Shown piece after piece: positions 52,793 to 61,459 of a stretch of DNA of 64,000 nt; position 1 is the first letter of the stretch, and every line of letters starts with the position of its first letter. Made by a program: the position numbers and the translations under genes. The DNA comes from Bacillus_BD sp050389805. GTDB lineage: Bacteria > Bacillota > Bacilli > Bacillales > Cytobacillaceae. The stretch is taken from positions 3,906,001 through 3,970,000 of the forward strand of contig NZ_CP130945.1 of the NCBI RefSeq assembly GCF_050389805.1, given 5' to 3'. The notes beneath the pieces were generated by a model. That model saw only the letters and a program-made list of their open reading frames with translations, was not told the DNA's origin and did no database searches.

Positions 52793-53659
52793 TTAATAAG
52801 GATAAAGCAACTCGCTTACTTTGGCGCTATGCCTTTTTTCTACGAAGTAAGCATGGAGCAATTCGTTTTCGTCCAGTTGCTCGGTTTCGTTGTCTTCTTT
52901 TTCAATAATAATAAGGTGCTTACAGCCACGCTGAAACTGTTCGAGAACATTGGTCACCAGCTCATCTTCTTGGACATGTATCGGGATTAATGATTTAAAC
53001 TCCACCTTTTTTCCATAAAACCGTTCCAATAAAAATCGAACAAACACATAATGCCTTTGTTTCCACTCTGTATAAAGCGAGAATGTAAGAAAACACATAA
53101 TGACCCATAAATTTATATTGGTTGGTTGAATCCATACTAAACAGATAAAAAATGCTGCTAAACTAATAATTGAGATAAAGATCGTTTTTTGGTGAGCCGT
53201 TGGGAAAGACTCTGTTTTTGATCTCCAGAGATAAATCAATTTCCCGCCATCAAGAGGCCAAATCGGTAATAAATTAAAAACGAGGACCATTAAATTAAAG
53301 TCAATAAACTTTTGATAAAAATCATCTGAAATCAAATAGAATTGATGTAATAGAAGAGCCACAGCCATCATCCAAATATGCTGTAAGGGACCGGCTAACG
53401 TGACTATGGTTTCTTCTCGTAACGGACGATTCCCATGTTCTTCAACCTCTGCTACCCCTCCAAAGGGGAGCATGGATATTCGTTTTATCCTCCAGGAAAA
53501 AAGGGCTGCCATTACACCATGCCCTAGTTCATGTATTAAAATAATGAACAAAAAAAGTGACAGTTCAAGAAAATGACCTGTCATTATCGCTAAAGCCATC
53601 ACAAGCCATAACAAAGGGTGAATATGAATTTGTTTAAGTAAGTCAACTATTTTAGTCAA
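52793..53659 (-). CDS. spoIVFB: pro-sigma-K processing intramembrane metalloprotease SpoIVFB
   Basis: 288 residues, site-2-protease family, with six membrane segments. Zinc motif HELGH in ILIHELGHGVMAAL near 43 and the third ligand in NLLPIWPLDGGKL near 137; C-terminal CBS-like domain (from about 215, GCKHLIIIEKEDNE). It releases sigma-K in the mother cell when SpoIVFA and BofA inhibition is lifted. The start is TTG, overlapping the spoIVFA end by 8 bases with AGGTGATCC upstream, so synthesis is coupled. Confidence 0.95.
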   Translation of the reverse strand: MTKIVDLLKQIHIHPLLWLVMALAIMTGHFLELSLFLFIILIHELGHGVMAALFSWRIKRISMLPFGGVAEVEEHGNRPLREETIVTLAGPLQHIWMMAVALLLHQFYLISDDFYQKFIDFNLMVLVFNLLPIWPLDGGKLIYLWRSKTESFPTAHQKTIFISIISLAAFFICLVWIQPTNINLWVIMCFLTFSLYTEWKQRHYVFVRFLLERFYGKKVEFKSLIPIHVQEDELVTNVLEQFQRGCKHLIIIEKEDNETEQLDENELLHAYFVEKRHSAKVSELLYPY

Positions 53660-54485
53660 ATTGGATCACCTGTATCGGATCAACAAAATCATCACCTTCT
53701 TTAATAGCAAAGTAGAAGGAGCCCTTTGTTCCATCCTCGTAATCTGTCGCTTTTCCAACAACTGTCCCCTTTTCAATATATTGATAAAGGGTCACGTCTA
53801 CAGCGCTTAAATTGCCGTACCAGGATTTAGTTTTATCGGGATGCTGAATGACAACGGTTTGTCCGAAGCCTTCTTTCTCGCCAACTTCAATGACCAGCCC
53901 GCCGATCATCGCTTCAACTTCGGCACCTTTTCCAGTTTCAATCGTGATCCTTTGTCCATTTTCACCGAAATCTTCTAGAATTTTCCCAGAAGCAGGCAAA
54001 GCATAATGGGTTTTGGAATCTTCTCCATCAACGGTTTGGGTTGGCTCTTCAGTTTTTTCAGGAAACAGGGCTAACGGTTTTCCAAATGTCCCTTCATACC
54101 AATCCGAAACAGCTGCAAATTGAAATTCCTCATTCATCGCCTTTGTCACAAAGTCGCGAGCGGGATCGAGCGTGGCAGTTGAATTTCGAAACATAATCGC
54201 AATCACTAAGAAAAGGACGGCGGATGATAATATTTTAAAAATAAACGTTTCCTTGCTAAACAATGGATGGTGGTCCCCGTCATTTGGACCACTTTCATAA
54301 GAGGTCAATGAATCAAATCCATATCGTTCTTCGTCTTCGAGCCATGGTATTTTTGTTTGTTCGGCATCCGAAGGACGAGTGCGGCGAAAATCCTTGTTCC
54401 GTGGCTCCACTTTTTTAGCCATTCGTTCTCGTTGTTTTTTTCTTTTTTCTATTCTTTTACGAATCTCATCACTACTTGAACGCAT
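53652..54485 (-). CDS. spoIVFA: SpoIVFA, inhibitor and stabiliser of SpoIVFB
   Basis: About 277 residues: a basic N-terminal cytoplasmic part (DEIRKRIEKRKKQRERMAKK), one membrane segment (FKILSSAVLFLVIAIMF near 80) and an outer M23/LytM-like domain (GKILEDFGENGQRITIETGK) that lacks a full zinc site. In the mother-cell complex it holds SpoIVFB inactive until SpoIVB from the forespore cuts it. ATG at 54485 has GGTGG 5 bases upstream. A sigma-E-type promoter precedes it. Confidence 0.93.
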   Translation of the reverse strand: MRSSSDEIRKRIEKRKKQRERMAKKVEPRNKDFRRTRPSDAEQTKIPWLEDEERYGFDSLTSYESGPNDGDHHPLFSKETFIFKILSSAVLFLVIAIMFRNSTATLDPARDFVTKAMNEEFQFAAVSDWYEGTFGKPLALFPEKTEEPTQTVDGEDSKTHYALPASGKILEDFGENGQRITIETGKGAEVEAMIGGLVIEVGEKEGFGQTVVIQHPDKTKSWYGNLSAVDVTLYQYIEKGTVVGKATDYEDGTKGSFYFAIKEGDDFVDPIQVIQFD

Positions 54486-54524
54486 AATTTCCACCATTCT
54501 CCTTATACGACATTTAGTAGTACA

Positions 54525-54553
54525 AGTCTATGAGGGAAAATGGACAAATATGA
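54525..54553 (-). promoter_or_regulatory. sigma-E promoter of spoIVFA-spoIVFB
   Basis: Minus strand TCATATT, 14 bases, CATAGACT. The -35 matches KMATATW fully and the -10 matches CATACAHT except one base. spoIVF is a known sigma-E operon in B. subtilis. Confidence 0.72.
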
Positions 54554-54610
54554 CTTATAGTAAACGAGGTTTATTTTTTTCAAAATCGGTGTGAAGGACT
54601 TTTAAGGAAA

Positions 54611-54657
54611 TAAAAAATGCATAAGCTGCTCTATAATTCTAGAATCACTCATGCATT
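54611..54657 (-). terminator. possible terminator of minD
   Basis: ATGCAT repeats at 54617 and 54651 can pair as the base of a larger hairpin (inner TCTATAATTCTAGA), and the minus strand continues TTTTTTATT. The stem is weak. Confidence 0.4.
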
Positions 54658-54682
54658 GTTTTAATTGTATTTTATGGAGAAA

Positions 54683-54713
54683 AATCCGGGCACAAATTCG
54701 ACGAGCGAATTTG
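54683..54713. repeat. dispersed element family E, partial copy C (inverted)
   Basis: ATCCGGGCACAAATTCGACG followed by AGCGAATTTG is the reverse complement of the left end of copy A, with three differences. It includes the CAAATTCG/CGAATTTG hairpin and lies 10 bases past the minD stop. Confidence 0.65.
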
Positions 54714-54722
54714 ATTAACGAT

Positions 54723-55526
54723 TTACTTCCCACCAAAAAATCGCTTGATTTTCGAGAAGACGCCACTTTTTTCAGAGTCTAACGGCTGAAGTGGGATCGA
54801 TTCTCCTAGAATTCTTCTAGCGATATTTCGATAAGCAATACTTGCCTTGCTATTTGGATTCAGCACGATTGGCTCTCCACTGTTAGATGCGCGGATCACT
54901 TCATCGTCATCCGCAACGATTCCAATTAAGTCGATCGATAGATGAGTGGTAACCTCATCGACATCTAACATTTCACCGTTTTTCATCATATGGTTACGAA
55001 TCCGATTAATCACCAATTTAGGGGGCTCCACGCCTTCCTCTTTTTCTAGTAAGCCGATGATTCGGTCAGCATCTCGTACGGCAGAAACCTCTGGAGTTGT
55101 GACAACAATAGCCTTGTCCGCACCTGCCACCGCATTCTTGTACCCCTGTTCAATACCCGCCGGGCAATCAATAATAATATAATCGTAATCTGCTTTTAAC
55201 GTGTCAACCAACGTTTTCATTTGTTCAGGTTGTATGGCTGTTTTATCACTTGTTTGAGCTGCTGGAAGTAGATAAAGGAGATCATCAAATCGTTTATCCT
55301 TTACTAGCGCTTGGTGAATTTTACATCTTCCCTCGATCACATCAACAAGATCATAGATGATTCTATTTTCAAGACCCATGACGACATCAAGGTTACGTAA
55401 ACCGATATCTGTATCGATTAGACAAACACGCTTACCTTGGATAGCCAAAGCCGTACCAATGTTTGCTGATGTTGTCGTTTTTCCTACTCCGCCTTTTCCT
55501 GATGTTATAACGATTGCTTCTCCCAT
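54723..55526 (-). CDS. minD: septum site-determining ATPase MinD
   Basis: 267 residues, ParA/MinD family. Deviant Walker A SGKGGVGKTTTSAN near 8-21, IDTDIGLRNLD near 38 and IIDCPAGIEQG near 118. The C-terminal amphipathic helix (VFSKIKRFFGGK) binds the membrane. With MinC it blocks FtsZ ring formation at the poles. ATG follows AAAGGGG. It is 1 base downstream of minC. Confidence 0.97.
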   Translation of the reverse strand: MGEAIVITSGKGGVGKTTTSANIGTALAIQGKRVCLIDTDIGLRNLDVVMGLENRIIYDLVDVIEGRCKIHQALVKDKRFDDLLYLLPAAQTSDKTAIQPEQMKTLVDTLKADYDYIIIDCPAGIEQGYKNAVAGADKAIVVTTPEVSAVRDADRIIGLLEKEEGVEPPKLVINRIRNHMMKNGEMLDVDEVTTHLSIDLIGIVADDDEVIRASNSGEPIVLNPNSKASIAYRNIARRILGESIPLQPLDSEKSGVFSKIKRFFGGK

Positions 55527-55527
55527 C

Positions 55528-56208
55528 CTAGAGTCCCCTTTCCAATCTCGTTAAATTTGGCCGAACATTCATTAAAACTTGTAATCTATCAATCATCATT
55601 TGATTATTTTCGTCGATATAAGCACATTCCATTTCTCGTGGTTCTTGATCCACGACATGATCAGGCGCTCGATTAATAAGGTCACCAATTCGAAGCTGCT
55701 GTGGTATCAGCACTGATGCAGCAATAACCGCATTGTGATTACCGTTACAGCCAGCATGGGCGATTCCCTTTAGGGTACCCATTACAAAAATATTGCCTCC
55801 TGCCATCACCGTTCCACCTGGATTCACATCACCAATTAGCAACAGGTCCCCAGGTACATTTAAGACTTGACCTGAACGAATAATCTTTGAAACAGAAACA
55901 ATTTCTTGTTCCTCTTTCTTTAACTGGGCTTCTTCTTTTGTCAATACATTGGACGTAATCGAATCCACGGTCAAATTTTCATTTTCATTAATGATCTCTT
56001 TTATTTCTTCTGTTTGTTCTTCTGTTAAATAGCGATTATTCAATTGGACCTTTACAGTGATTAGATGATGGTCGGCATGTGATCGAGAGCTTTCCATCAA
56101 TTTCATTTGAAGCTCTTTTTTTAACTCATCAAAGGAACAATTGTCATTTAAATGGAGAATAATCCCCTCTTTAGTCCCTTTAATCGTTACATTTTGGAGT
56201 TTTTTCAT
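55528..56208 (-). CDS. minC: septum site-determining protein MinC
   Basis: 226 residues: N-terminal FtsZ-inhibiting domain (KKLQNVTIKGTKEGIILHL) and C-terminal beta-helix with the MinD-binding RSGQ motif (SKIIRSGQVLNVPGDLLLIGDVNPGG). ATG at 56208 is the family start, but its GAGG lies 14 bases away, farther than usual; a GTG five codons upstream is the alternative. Directly precedes minD. Confidence 0.94.
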   Translation of the reverse strand: MKKLQNVTIKGTKEGIILHLNDNCSFDELKKELQMKLMESSRSHADHHLITVKVQLNNRYLTEEQTEEIKEIINENENLTVDSITSNVLTKEEAQLKKEEQEIVSVSKIIRSGQVLNVPGDLLLIGDVNPGGTVMAGGNIFVMGTLKGIAHAGCNGNHNAVIAASVLIPQQLRIGDLINRAPDHVVDQEPREMECAYIDENNQMMIDRLQVLMNVRPNLTRLERGL

Positions 56209-56279
56209 TATAAAGATTTTCACCTCAACTAGAGCACTTCAATGGGAAAGCATGACAAAGATCGCTTTCTATTTTAAAA

Positions 56280-56461
56280 GCTTTGTTAAACTTGGTTGTT
56301 GATTTCCGAAACAGGGGCTTCACTTTCGCTCAGCAACGCAAGAGCCACCATGATATTTCGTATCTATAATGTCTGGTCTGTTTCCCGTCTCGCACAGGAG
56401 TATTCATGGCCTCCACTAAAATCAACAGTAGTCCGAATCCATTATTAACCTTTAACAAAGC
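56280..56461. mobile_element. MITE-like element with 11-bp terminal inverted repeats
   Basis: GCTTTGTTAAA at 56280-56290 and TTTAACAAAGC at 56451-56461 are perfect inverted ends of a 182-bp segment. Just inside are GTTGTTGATTTCCG on the left and AATCAACAG on the right. The middle (AGGGGCTTCACTTTCGC, CGCACAGGAGTATTC) resembles a repeat widespread between genes in Bacillus-type genomes, here decayed. It has no ORF. It splits mreD from minC; the rest of that gap shows nothing else. Confidence 0.65.
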
Positions 56462-56591
56462 CATTTTTAAAAAATGCTTTCTAAATAATGGTTTTCCTTT
56501 TACAGAAAGCCGTTTTATAACTTCGACAAAAATCTGTTGATTTCCTTTTAAACAATTGATTTTTCTTTATTAAAATAATATTGATGACAAA

Positions 56592-57104
56592 TTATTCGTT
56601 TAATGATCGTCTATATGAGTCCATAAACTTTTTCAAAGGAAAAGCCACGATTGCAATAAAAATACCATTGAATAGTAAGGTTGGTAACAATCGAACTTGT
56701 AGATAACTCGTAAAATCCATCCTGGTTAAACCAATGAGAAAATTCATTTCATAGACTCCTAATTCTAACAAAGCAATACCTATAAGCGTAACAATACCAA
56801 CAACCAGGATATTGGTTTGTAGGAGCTTCATCATCCAAGCAGCGATATACGTAACCAAAGGAATGATAAACAGGTAGATCCCGATTATCTCGGTATAAAC
56901 AATATCAAATAAAAGTCCAAATATGAGTCCATAGATCAACCCTTGTTTACGATCCCCATAAATTGCAGCAAAAATAATGACCACAATGAGGAAATGTGGC
57001 ACGATGATCTTCTCATTTGTAGAAAAAGCCTCTGGCAATAGTTCAACAAAAATGCTCTCGCCAATAAAACAAAGGCTAATGATAAGAGGAAGAAAAAATT
57101 TCAT
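56592..57104 (-). CDS. mreD: rod shape-determining protein MreD
   Basis: 170 residues with five membrane segments (MKFFLPLIISLCFIGESIFV; FLIVVIIFAAIYG; GLIFGLLFDIVYTEIIGIYL). MreD links MreC to the cell-wall elongation machinery. Its ATG overlaps the mreC stop (TAATG) after GAGAAGGA. Standard mreB-mreC-mreD order. Confidence 0.94.
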   Translation of the reverse strand: MKFFLPLIISLCFIGESIFVELLPEAFSTNEKIIVPHFLIVVIIFAAIYGDRKQGLIYGLIFGLLFDIVYTEIIGIYLFIIPLVTYIAAWMMKLLQTNILVVGIVTLIGIALLELGVYEMNFLIGLTRMDFTSYLQVRLLPTLLFNGIFIAIVAFPLKKFMDSYRRSLNE

Positions 57105-57985
57105 TATTCCTTCTCCTCCTCTTCGCCCATCATATCACTTAACTTAGGCTGAGTCATGGTTCTTTTCACAACCATCACATGCTCTAAGTCATAAAAATCA
57201 GCGCTTGTTTTTACATAAGCGGTCTGAGTTAAGCCATATTCATCAGGAACAACCTCTTCAACCGTTCCAATCATAAGGTCTGAAGGGAAAACCCCACCTA
57301 ACCCAGACGTTTGAACCAGTTGCCCTTTTTCAATTTTCGCTTCATAAGGAATTTTCTTTAACAGCAGCATTTCACTTTCTTTATCAAAGCCTTCAATCTG
57401 ACCGTAGACTTTCTCATCTCCGAGAATTTCTGCTGATACCCGATTCGTCGTGTCATTTGAACTTAATAATTGAACCGTTGCTGTTAATTGACGGCTATTT
57501 TTTACTTTTCCAATTAAACCGGTTGGTGTGATCACCGCCATATTGGCTTCGACTCCACTTGTGGAACCTTTATTGATAATAATCAGGTCATTCCATCGAT
57601 CTGGGTTCCGACCAATCACTGTAGCTTGAATGGATTCAAAATCCCGTAATGCTTCTTGTTTATCTACGATTTCTCTAAGTTTAGCATTCTCATCTTCTAA
57701 GCTTTGTACATTTGCTTTTAACTGTGCTAATTCATTTAACTTTGATTTTAATGTTTTATTTTCCTCATATGTATTTTGCAAGTCTTGCACATTTTCAAAA
57801 AAACCGGCAAGATAATGGGCCGGTCTAGACACAAGGGTTTGAGCCCAGCCGACAGTATCTTTTACAAACTGTTCCGGCCAGGTCAACTCTTCACGTTGTT
57901 TTAATGAAAACCCAATTAATGCCACGAGAATGATAATGCTAACAAGCAAAATAATCAGGCGTTTGTTCAAAAAGAACTGTGGCAT
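57104..57985 (-). CDS. mreC: rod shape-determining protein MreC
   Basis: 293 residues: membrane anchor at 9-26 (LIILLVSIIILVALIGFSL), coiled coil at about 68-110 (KLNELAQLKANVQSLEDENA) and two beta-barrel domains (ATVIGRNPDRWNDLIIINKG; LVQTSGLGGVFPSDLMIGTV). It organises wall synthases in the elongasome. The C terminus is acidic (MMGEEEEKE). ATG follows AGAGGTG. Confidence 0.95.
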   Translation of the reverse strand: MPQFFLNKRLIILLVSIIILVALIGFSLKQREELTWPEQFVKDTVGWAQTLVSRPAHYLAGFFENVQDLQNTYEENKTLKSKLNELAQLKANVQSLEDENAKLREIVDKQEALRDFESIQATVIGRNPDRWNDLIIINKGSTSGVEANMAVITPTGLIGKVKNSRQLTATVQLLSSNDTTNRVSAEILGDEKVYGQIEGFDKESEMLLLKKIPYEAKIEKGQLVQTSGLGGVFPSDLMIGTVEEVVPDEYGLTQTAYVKTSADFYDLEHVMVVKRTMTQPKLSDMMGEEEEKE

Positions 57986-58006
57986 ACGTACACACCTCTA
58001 CTGATG

Positions 58007-59029
58007 TTAGCGAGCGTCTTTCGCTTTATTTTTAAATAAATGAATATGTTCTAGAGCTTTACCGGTTCCAATCGCAACGCAATCAAGAGGATTTTCCGCA
58101 ATTAAAACAGGCATATTTGTTTCTTCGCTAATGACCTTGTCCAAATTATGAAGAAGCGCTCCCCCTCCAGTTAATACAATTCCACGATCCATAATATCTG
58201 CGGCAAGCTCTGGTGGCGTTCTTTCAAGTGTTAATTTAACACCATCAACGATTGCAACTACTGTATCTTTTAAGGCACGTGCAATTTCTTCTGCTGTAAT
58301 TTCAATCGTTTTTGGTAATCCCGTTAACAAGTCACGTCCACGGATTTCCATGTTTTCAATTTCCCCTGGATCTCCTGCAGAGCCAATCTCCATTTTAATC
58401 GCTTCTGCGGTACGTTCCCCGATCATTAAATTATAGGTTTTTCGAATATAATTCACAATCGCTTCGTCCATTTCATCCCCAGCAATTCGAACGGATTGAC
58501 TTGTAACGATTCCACCTAGTGAAATGATCGCAACTTCGGTCGTTCCTCCACCGATATCAACGACCATACTTCCGGTTGGTTCCCAAACGGGTAGATTGGC
58601 ACCAATCGCTGCAGCAAATGGTTCTTCAATCGTATAAGCATCCCTTGCACCCGCTTGGCGTGTGGCATCAATTACGGCTCTTTCTTCTACTGCCGTAATT
58701 CCAGATGGAACACAAATCATTACATACGGTTTACCAGAAAAAATACTTTTTGATTTTGTTGCTTCTTTAATATAGTACTTCATCATTACCGCAGTTGTAT
58801 CATAATCAGCAATGACTCCATCTTTCATAGGACGTAGTGCAACAACATTTCCTGGTGTACGACCTATCATATTTTTCGCATCGTTTCCAACGGCAACGAT
58901 CCCCTTCGTATCTGTTTGCAGAGCAACAACAGAAGGTTCTCTTACAACTACCCCTTTGCCTTTCACATACACAAGTGTGTTTGCCGTTCCTAAATCAATT
59001 CCCAAATCCCGTGTCCCAATTCCAAACAT
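58007..59029 (-). CDS. mreB: actin-like cell shape protein MreB
   Basis: 340 residues, actin fold: phosphate 1 DLGIDLGTANTLVYVKGKG near 8, phosphate 2 MVVDIGGGTTEVAIISLGG near 160 and adenosine motif GIVLTGGGALLHNLD near 285. Polymerises under the membrane and guides side-wall synthesis. ATG at 59029 follows AGGGGAG by 8 bases; the open frame further upstream is not conserved. The lead gene of mreBCD. Confidence 0.97.
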   Translation of the reverse strand: MFGIGTRDLGIDLGTANTLVYVKGKGVVVREPSVVALQTDTKGIVAVGNDAKNMIGRTPGNVVALRPMKDGVIADYDTTAVMMKYYIKEATKSKSIFSGKPYVMICVPSGITAVEERAVIDATRQAGARDAYTIEEPFAAAIGANLPVWEPTGSMVVDIGGGTTEVAIISLGGIVTSQSVRIAGDEMDEAIVNYIRKTYNLMIGERTAEAIKMEIGSAGDPGEIENMEIRGRDLLTGLPKTIEITAEEIARALKDTVVAIVDGVKLTLERTPPELAADIMDRGIVLTGGGALLHNLDKVISEETNMPVLIAENPLDCVAIGTGKALEHIHLFKNKAKDAR

Positions 59030-59257
59030 GGTTGTATCTCCCCTTCTAAAACATAATACCATTCAACCTATTTTTCCCCGTAAAGCGAAAAAAAGCTTCT
59101 CCAATTTCTGGCAGTTTTTTCCAATTGTTTATAAAATGATTTGATTTATTTCAATTTTGTTCGTTTCATAGCTGTATAAAAATTGTAACGAAGTCTACCG
59201 GTTTCGTCAAAAAATCACAAACTATATTATATCTCAACAAAAGCCAAAATCATAGTA

Positions 59258-59406
59258 TCATAAGTAACCTTTCTCCTTTAAACTGACAAATTTATTTTCG
59301 CCGATGATTAAATGATCAAGGAGATCTACTCCAAGTATTTTACCACATTCATTGAGACGCTTGGTAACCTCAATATCTTCGCGGCTTGGTGCGGGATCTC
59401 CGGAGG
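59258..59406 (-). CDS. radC: radC, 3' exon
   Basis: The last 49 codons of RadC: PSGDPAPSREDIEVTKRLNE, then DLLDHLIIGENKFVSLKEKG. They continue the HNH of the 5' exon (62188-62728) to give the JAMM-type motif HNHPSGDPAPS. The codon for P is formed by C from the 5' exon and CC from this one. Together the exons give 229 codons plus stop, close to the 231 of B. subtilis RadC. The open frame extending to 59470 is intron sequence and not a separate gene. Confidence 0.9.
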
Positions 59407-59492
59407 ATAGCAATAGGTAAGGCTTTGAAGTAATCTCTACCTTTTCCCCTGCTCCACACCGTGCATGCAACTTTCATTGCACACGGCATTCC
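59407..59492 (-). other. group II intron domains V and VI
   Basis: Domain V: CCGTGTGCAA and TTGCA-TG-CACGG close on a TGAAAG tetraloop, with the two-base bulge usual for this domain. The base of the stem reads UGCC against GGUG, so the usual AGC triad appears as UGC. Domain VI: AGGTA pairs with TACCT, then A (59414), then TTGCTAT to the 3' splice site; the A is the expected branch point. Confidence 0.75.
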
Positions 59493-59545
59493 ATCGTTTG
59501 CCTTCTATTTCACTTACCTCAATCTGCTTAATCTAATTTGCATCC

Positions 59546-61459
59546 CTATATTATTGCTTCATTTCCAATTAACAACCTTAGCTTGTTTACTTTCATAATT
59601 TGTTCCTTATTTAACTTTAGTAACTCAAGATATGTTTGGATTGTTTCTGTACTAGTGGCATGAATTAGTCGATGAATATCTCTAGTAATGATGACTAGGT
59701 TAGAGTATCTATCATCCTTTGTTTCACTCCATAACCTCTTATGATGGCAATCCATCTCCGTTAGAATTAATTCTTCTCCTGTTACTGCACATTTTCCATT
59801 TTGGGCTATAAATAACGATATCCGATTATCATTAAATTCTATCGTTGCTCGTTCACTCATCACAGGATGTTCCCTAATCCATTGAACTTGCCAGTTTCGA
59901 ACCGACTTTTGTTCTTTATGCATTAGTTTTCGTCCTTCTCTGGTGAATTTATTGACACCGTTTTTCGGCATTAACGCTGTTCTCGTTTTAATAAACCCAA
60001 TAGGAATTAGAGGGTATCCATTTATATATCTTGTCATCTCAGATTTCAAATAAGGTTTAATGCCTTTGTCATTAATTGGGTAAGTGGTTGTTTTCTTCAA
60101 CGAAAATTGTTTTAATCGATGACGTTCTACTTGTGTTAGTTGATATTGTATTGGCATTAGACTAGCGTTAACTTGTGTTGCGATTTGATAGTAATTATGA
60201 ATGCCAATGACTATACTGTTATAAATTCGAACGTTCTTAATTAATTCATTTCCGTCAGGAACTCTTTGCATGAGCTTGATTTGATCTTTGAGTTGTTTCT
60301 TAATCCTCTTTCGTGCTTTTTCTGTTATATGTGATTGACAGACATATTTTTTGCGTCTAAAACGGTCATATCCTTTACGTTCCATTCTCAGTTCAAAACC
60401 AAGAAACTCACTACTTTTCTTTTTCAGATTTGTAATTTGAGATTTATCCTCAGAAATGGTTAGATTTAACCGTTCTTTTAGCCACATTTTGCTCGCCATG
60501 TAAATCCTCTCAGCATTTGACCGAGTTGTAGTAAAAATTTTAAAGTCATCAGCATAGCGAACAATATACATTTCTTTTAACTTCGATGTTTCTCTAAGTT
60601 GTCTATAGCGATATTGGTGACTATACAATCCTGTTTTCTTGTTAAAGTAGTCATTAATCGTTCGACACTTTTTACTTTCCCATTGGTTCGCAATCCACCA
60701 ATCAAATTCATTTAGATTGATGTTCGCTAATAAAGGAGAAAGTATTCCGCCTTGGGGTGTCCCCTTTGTAGGATATAAAATTTCACCATTTGGTAGAACA
60801 ATAGGGGCTTTTAACATTTTCCGGATAATGACAAGTAATTGTTTGTCACGAATACCCATTGTCCAAATCTGCCGCATTAGTTTAGAATGTTTCACTTCAT
60901 CAAAGAAATCTTTAATGTCTAAATCCACCACGAATTGCATTTTATTATTGTTTATTCTCCCAGCACTTGCAGATATTGCATTTTCAGCTGATTTTGTCGG
61001 TCTAAATCCAAAGCTATATTTATAGAATTTTGCTTCACATATAGGTTCTAGCACTTGTAAGATACATTGTTGTGCAACTCTATCCCACATAGAAGGAATA
61101 CCTAAAGGTCTAGTTTTTCCATTCGGTTTTGGGATTTCCACACGCCTTACTTTTCGAGGATTATAGTGTGTAAACCTTTTCTTTACAATCTTAACGAACT
61201 CATGCGTATCAAGCTTTTCAATATCGTTTATTGTTACTCCATCTACCCCAGCCGTGGCACTTCCATTGTTTCGTTTAATATTTCGATAGGCTAGTAGGAT
61301 GTTGTTGTCTGAAGTAATGATAGCCATAAGATTATTAAACTTCTGGTTATCTTTACTTTTTGCATAAAGTTCATCGAAGGTTTCTGTCATGCCATAATAC
61401 TCTGCATGGCGTAACCTTGTATTTTTCATTCTAGGGATTTTCTTAAAGTTTTCGTTCAA
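59546..61459 (-). CDS. ltrA: group II intron reverse transcriptase/maturase with HNH endonuclease
   Basis: 637 residues. RT blocks in order: NIKRNNGSATAGVDGVTIND near 57-76, RPLGIPSMWDRVAQQCILQV near 116, FGFRPTKSAENA near 150, FVVDLDIKDFFDEV near 176, GTPQGGILSPLLANI near 234 and the active-site YIVRYADDFKIF near 300. A maturase X domain follows, and then a C-terminal HNH nuclease (CAVTGEELI, DCHHKRLW, YSNLVIITRDIHRLIHA). All catalytic residues are present. The frame opens at a TTG with a poor ribosome-binding site; an ATG lies 10 codons in. Helps the intron splice and retrohome. Confidence 0.93.
   Translation of the reverse strand: MNENFKKIPRMKNTRLRHAEYYGMTETFDELYAKSKDNQKFNNLMAIITSDNNILLAYRNIKRNNGSATAGVDGVTINDIEKLDTHEFVKIVKKRFTHYNPRKVRRVEIPKPNGKTRPLGIPSMWDRVAQQCILQVLEPICEAKFYKYSFGFRPTKSAENAISASAGRINNNKMQFVVDLDIKDFFDEVKHSKLMRQIWTMGIRDKQLLVIIRKMLKAPIVLPNGEILYPTKGTPQGGILSPLLANINLNEFDWWIANQWESKKCRTINDYFNKKTGLYSHQYRYRQLRETSKLKEMYIVRYADDFKIFTTTRSNAERIYMASKMWLKERLNLTISEDKSQITNLKKKSSEFLGFELRMERKGYDRFRRKKYVCQSHITEKARKRIKKQLKDQIKLMQRVPDGNELIKNVRIYNSIVIGIHNYYQIATQVNASLMPIQYQLTQVERHRLKQFSLKKTTTYPINDKGIKPYLKSEMTRYINGYPLIPIGFIKTRTALMPKNGVNKFTREGRKLMHKEQKSVRNWQVQWIREHPVMSERATIEFNDNRISLFIAQNGKCAVTGEELILTEMDCHHKRLWSETKDDRYSNLVIITRDIHRLIHATSTETIQTYLELLKLNKEQIMKVNKLRLLIGNEAII

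Noticed and set aside
59258..59470. 71-codon ORF as a separate small gene
   Set aside because: Only codons after the 3' splice site match RadC; the first part is intron domain V/VI sequence.
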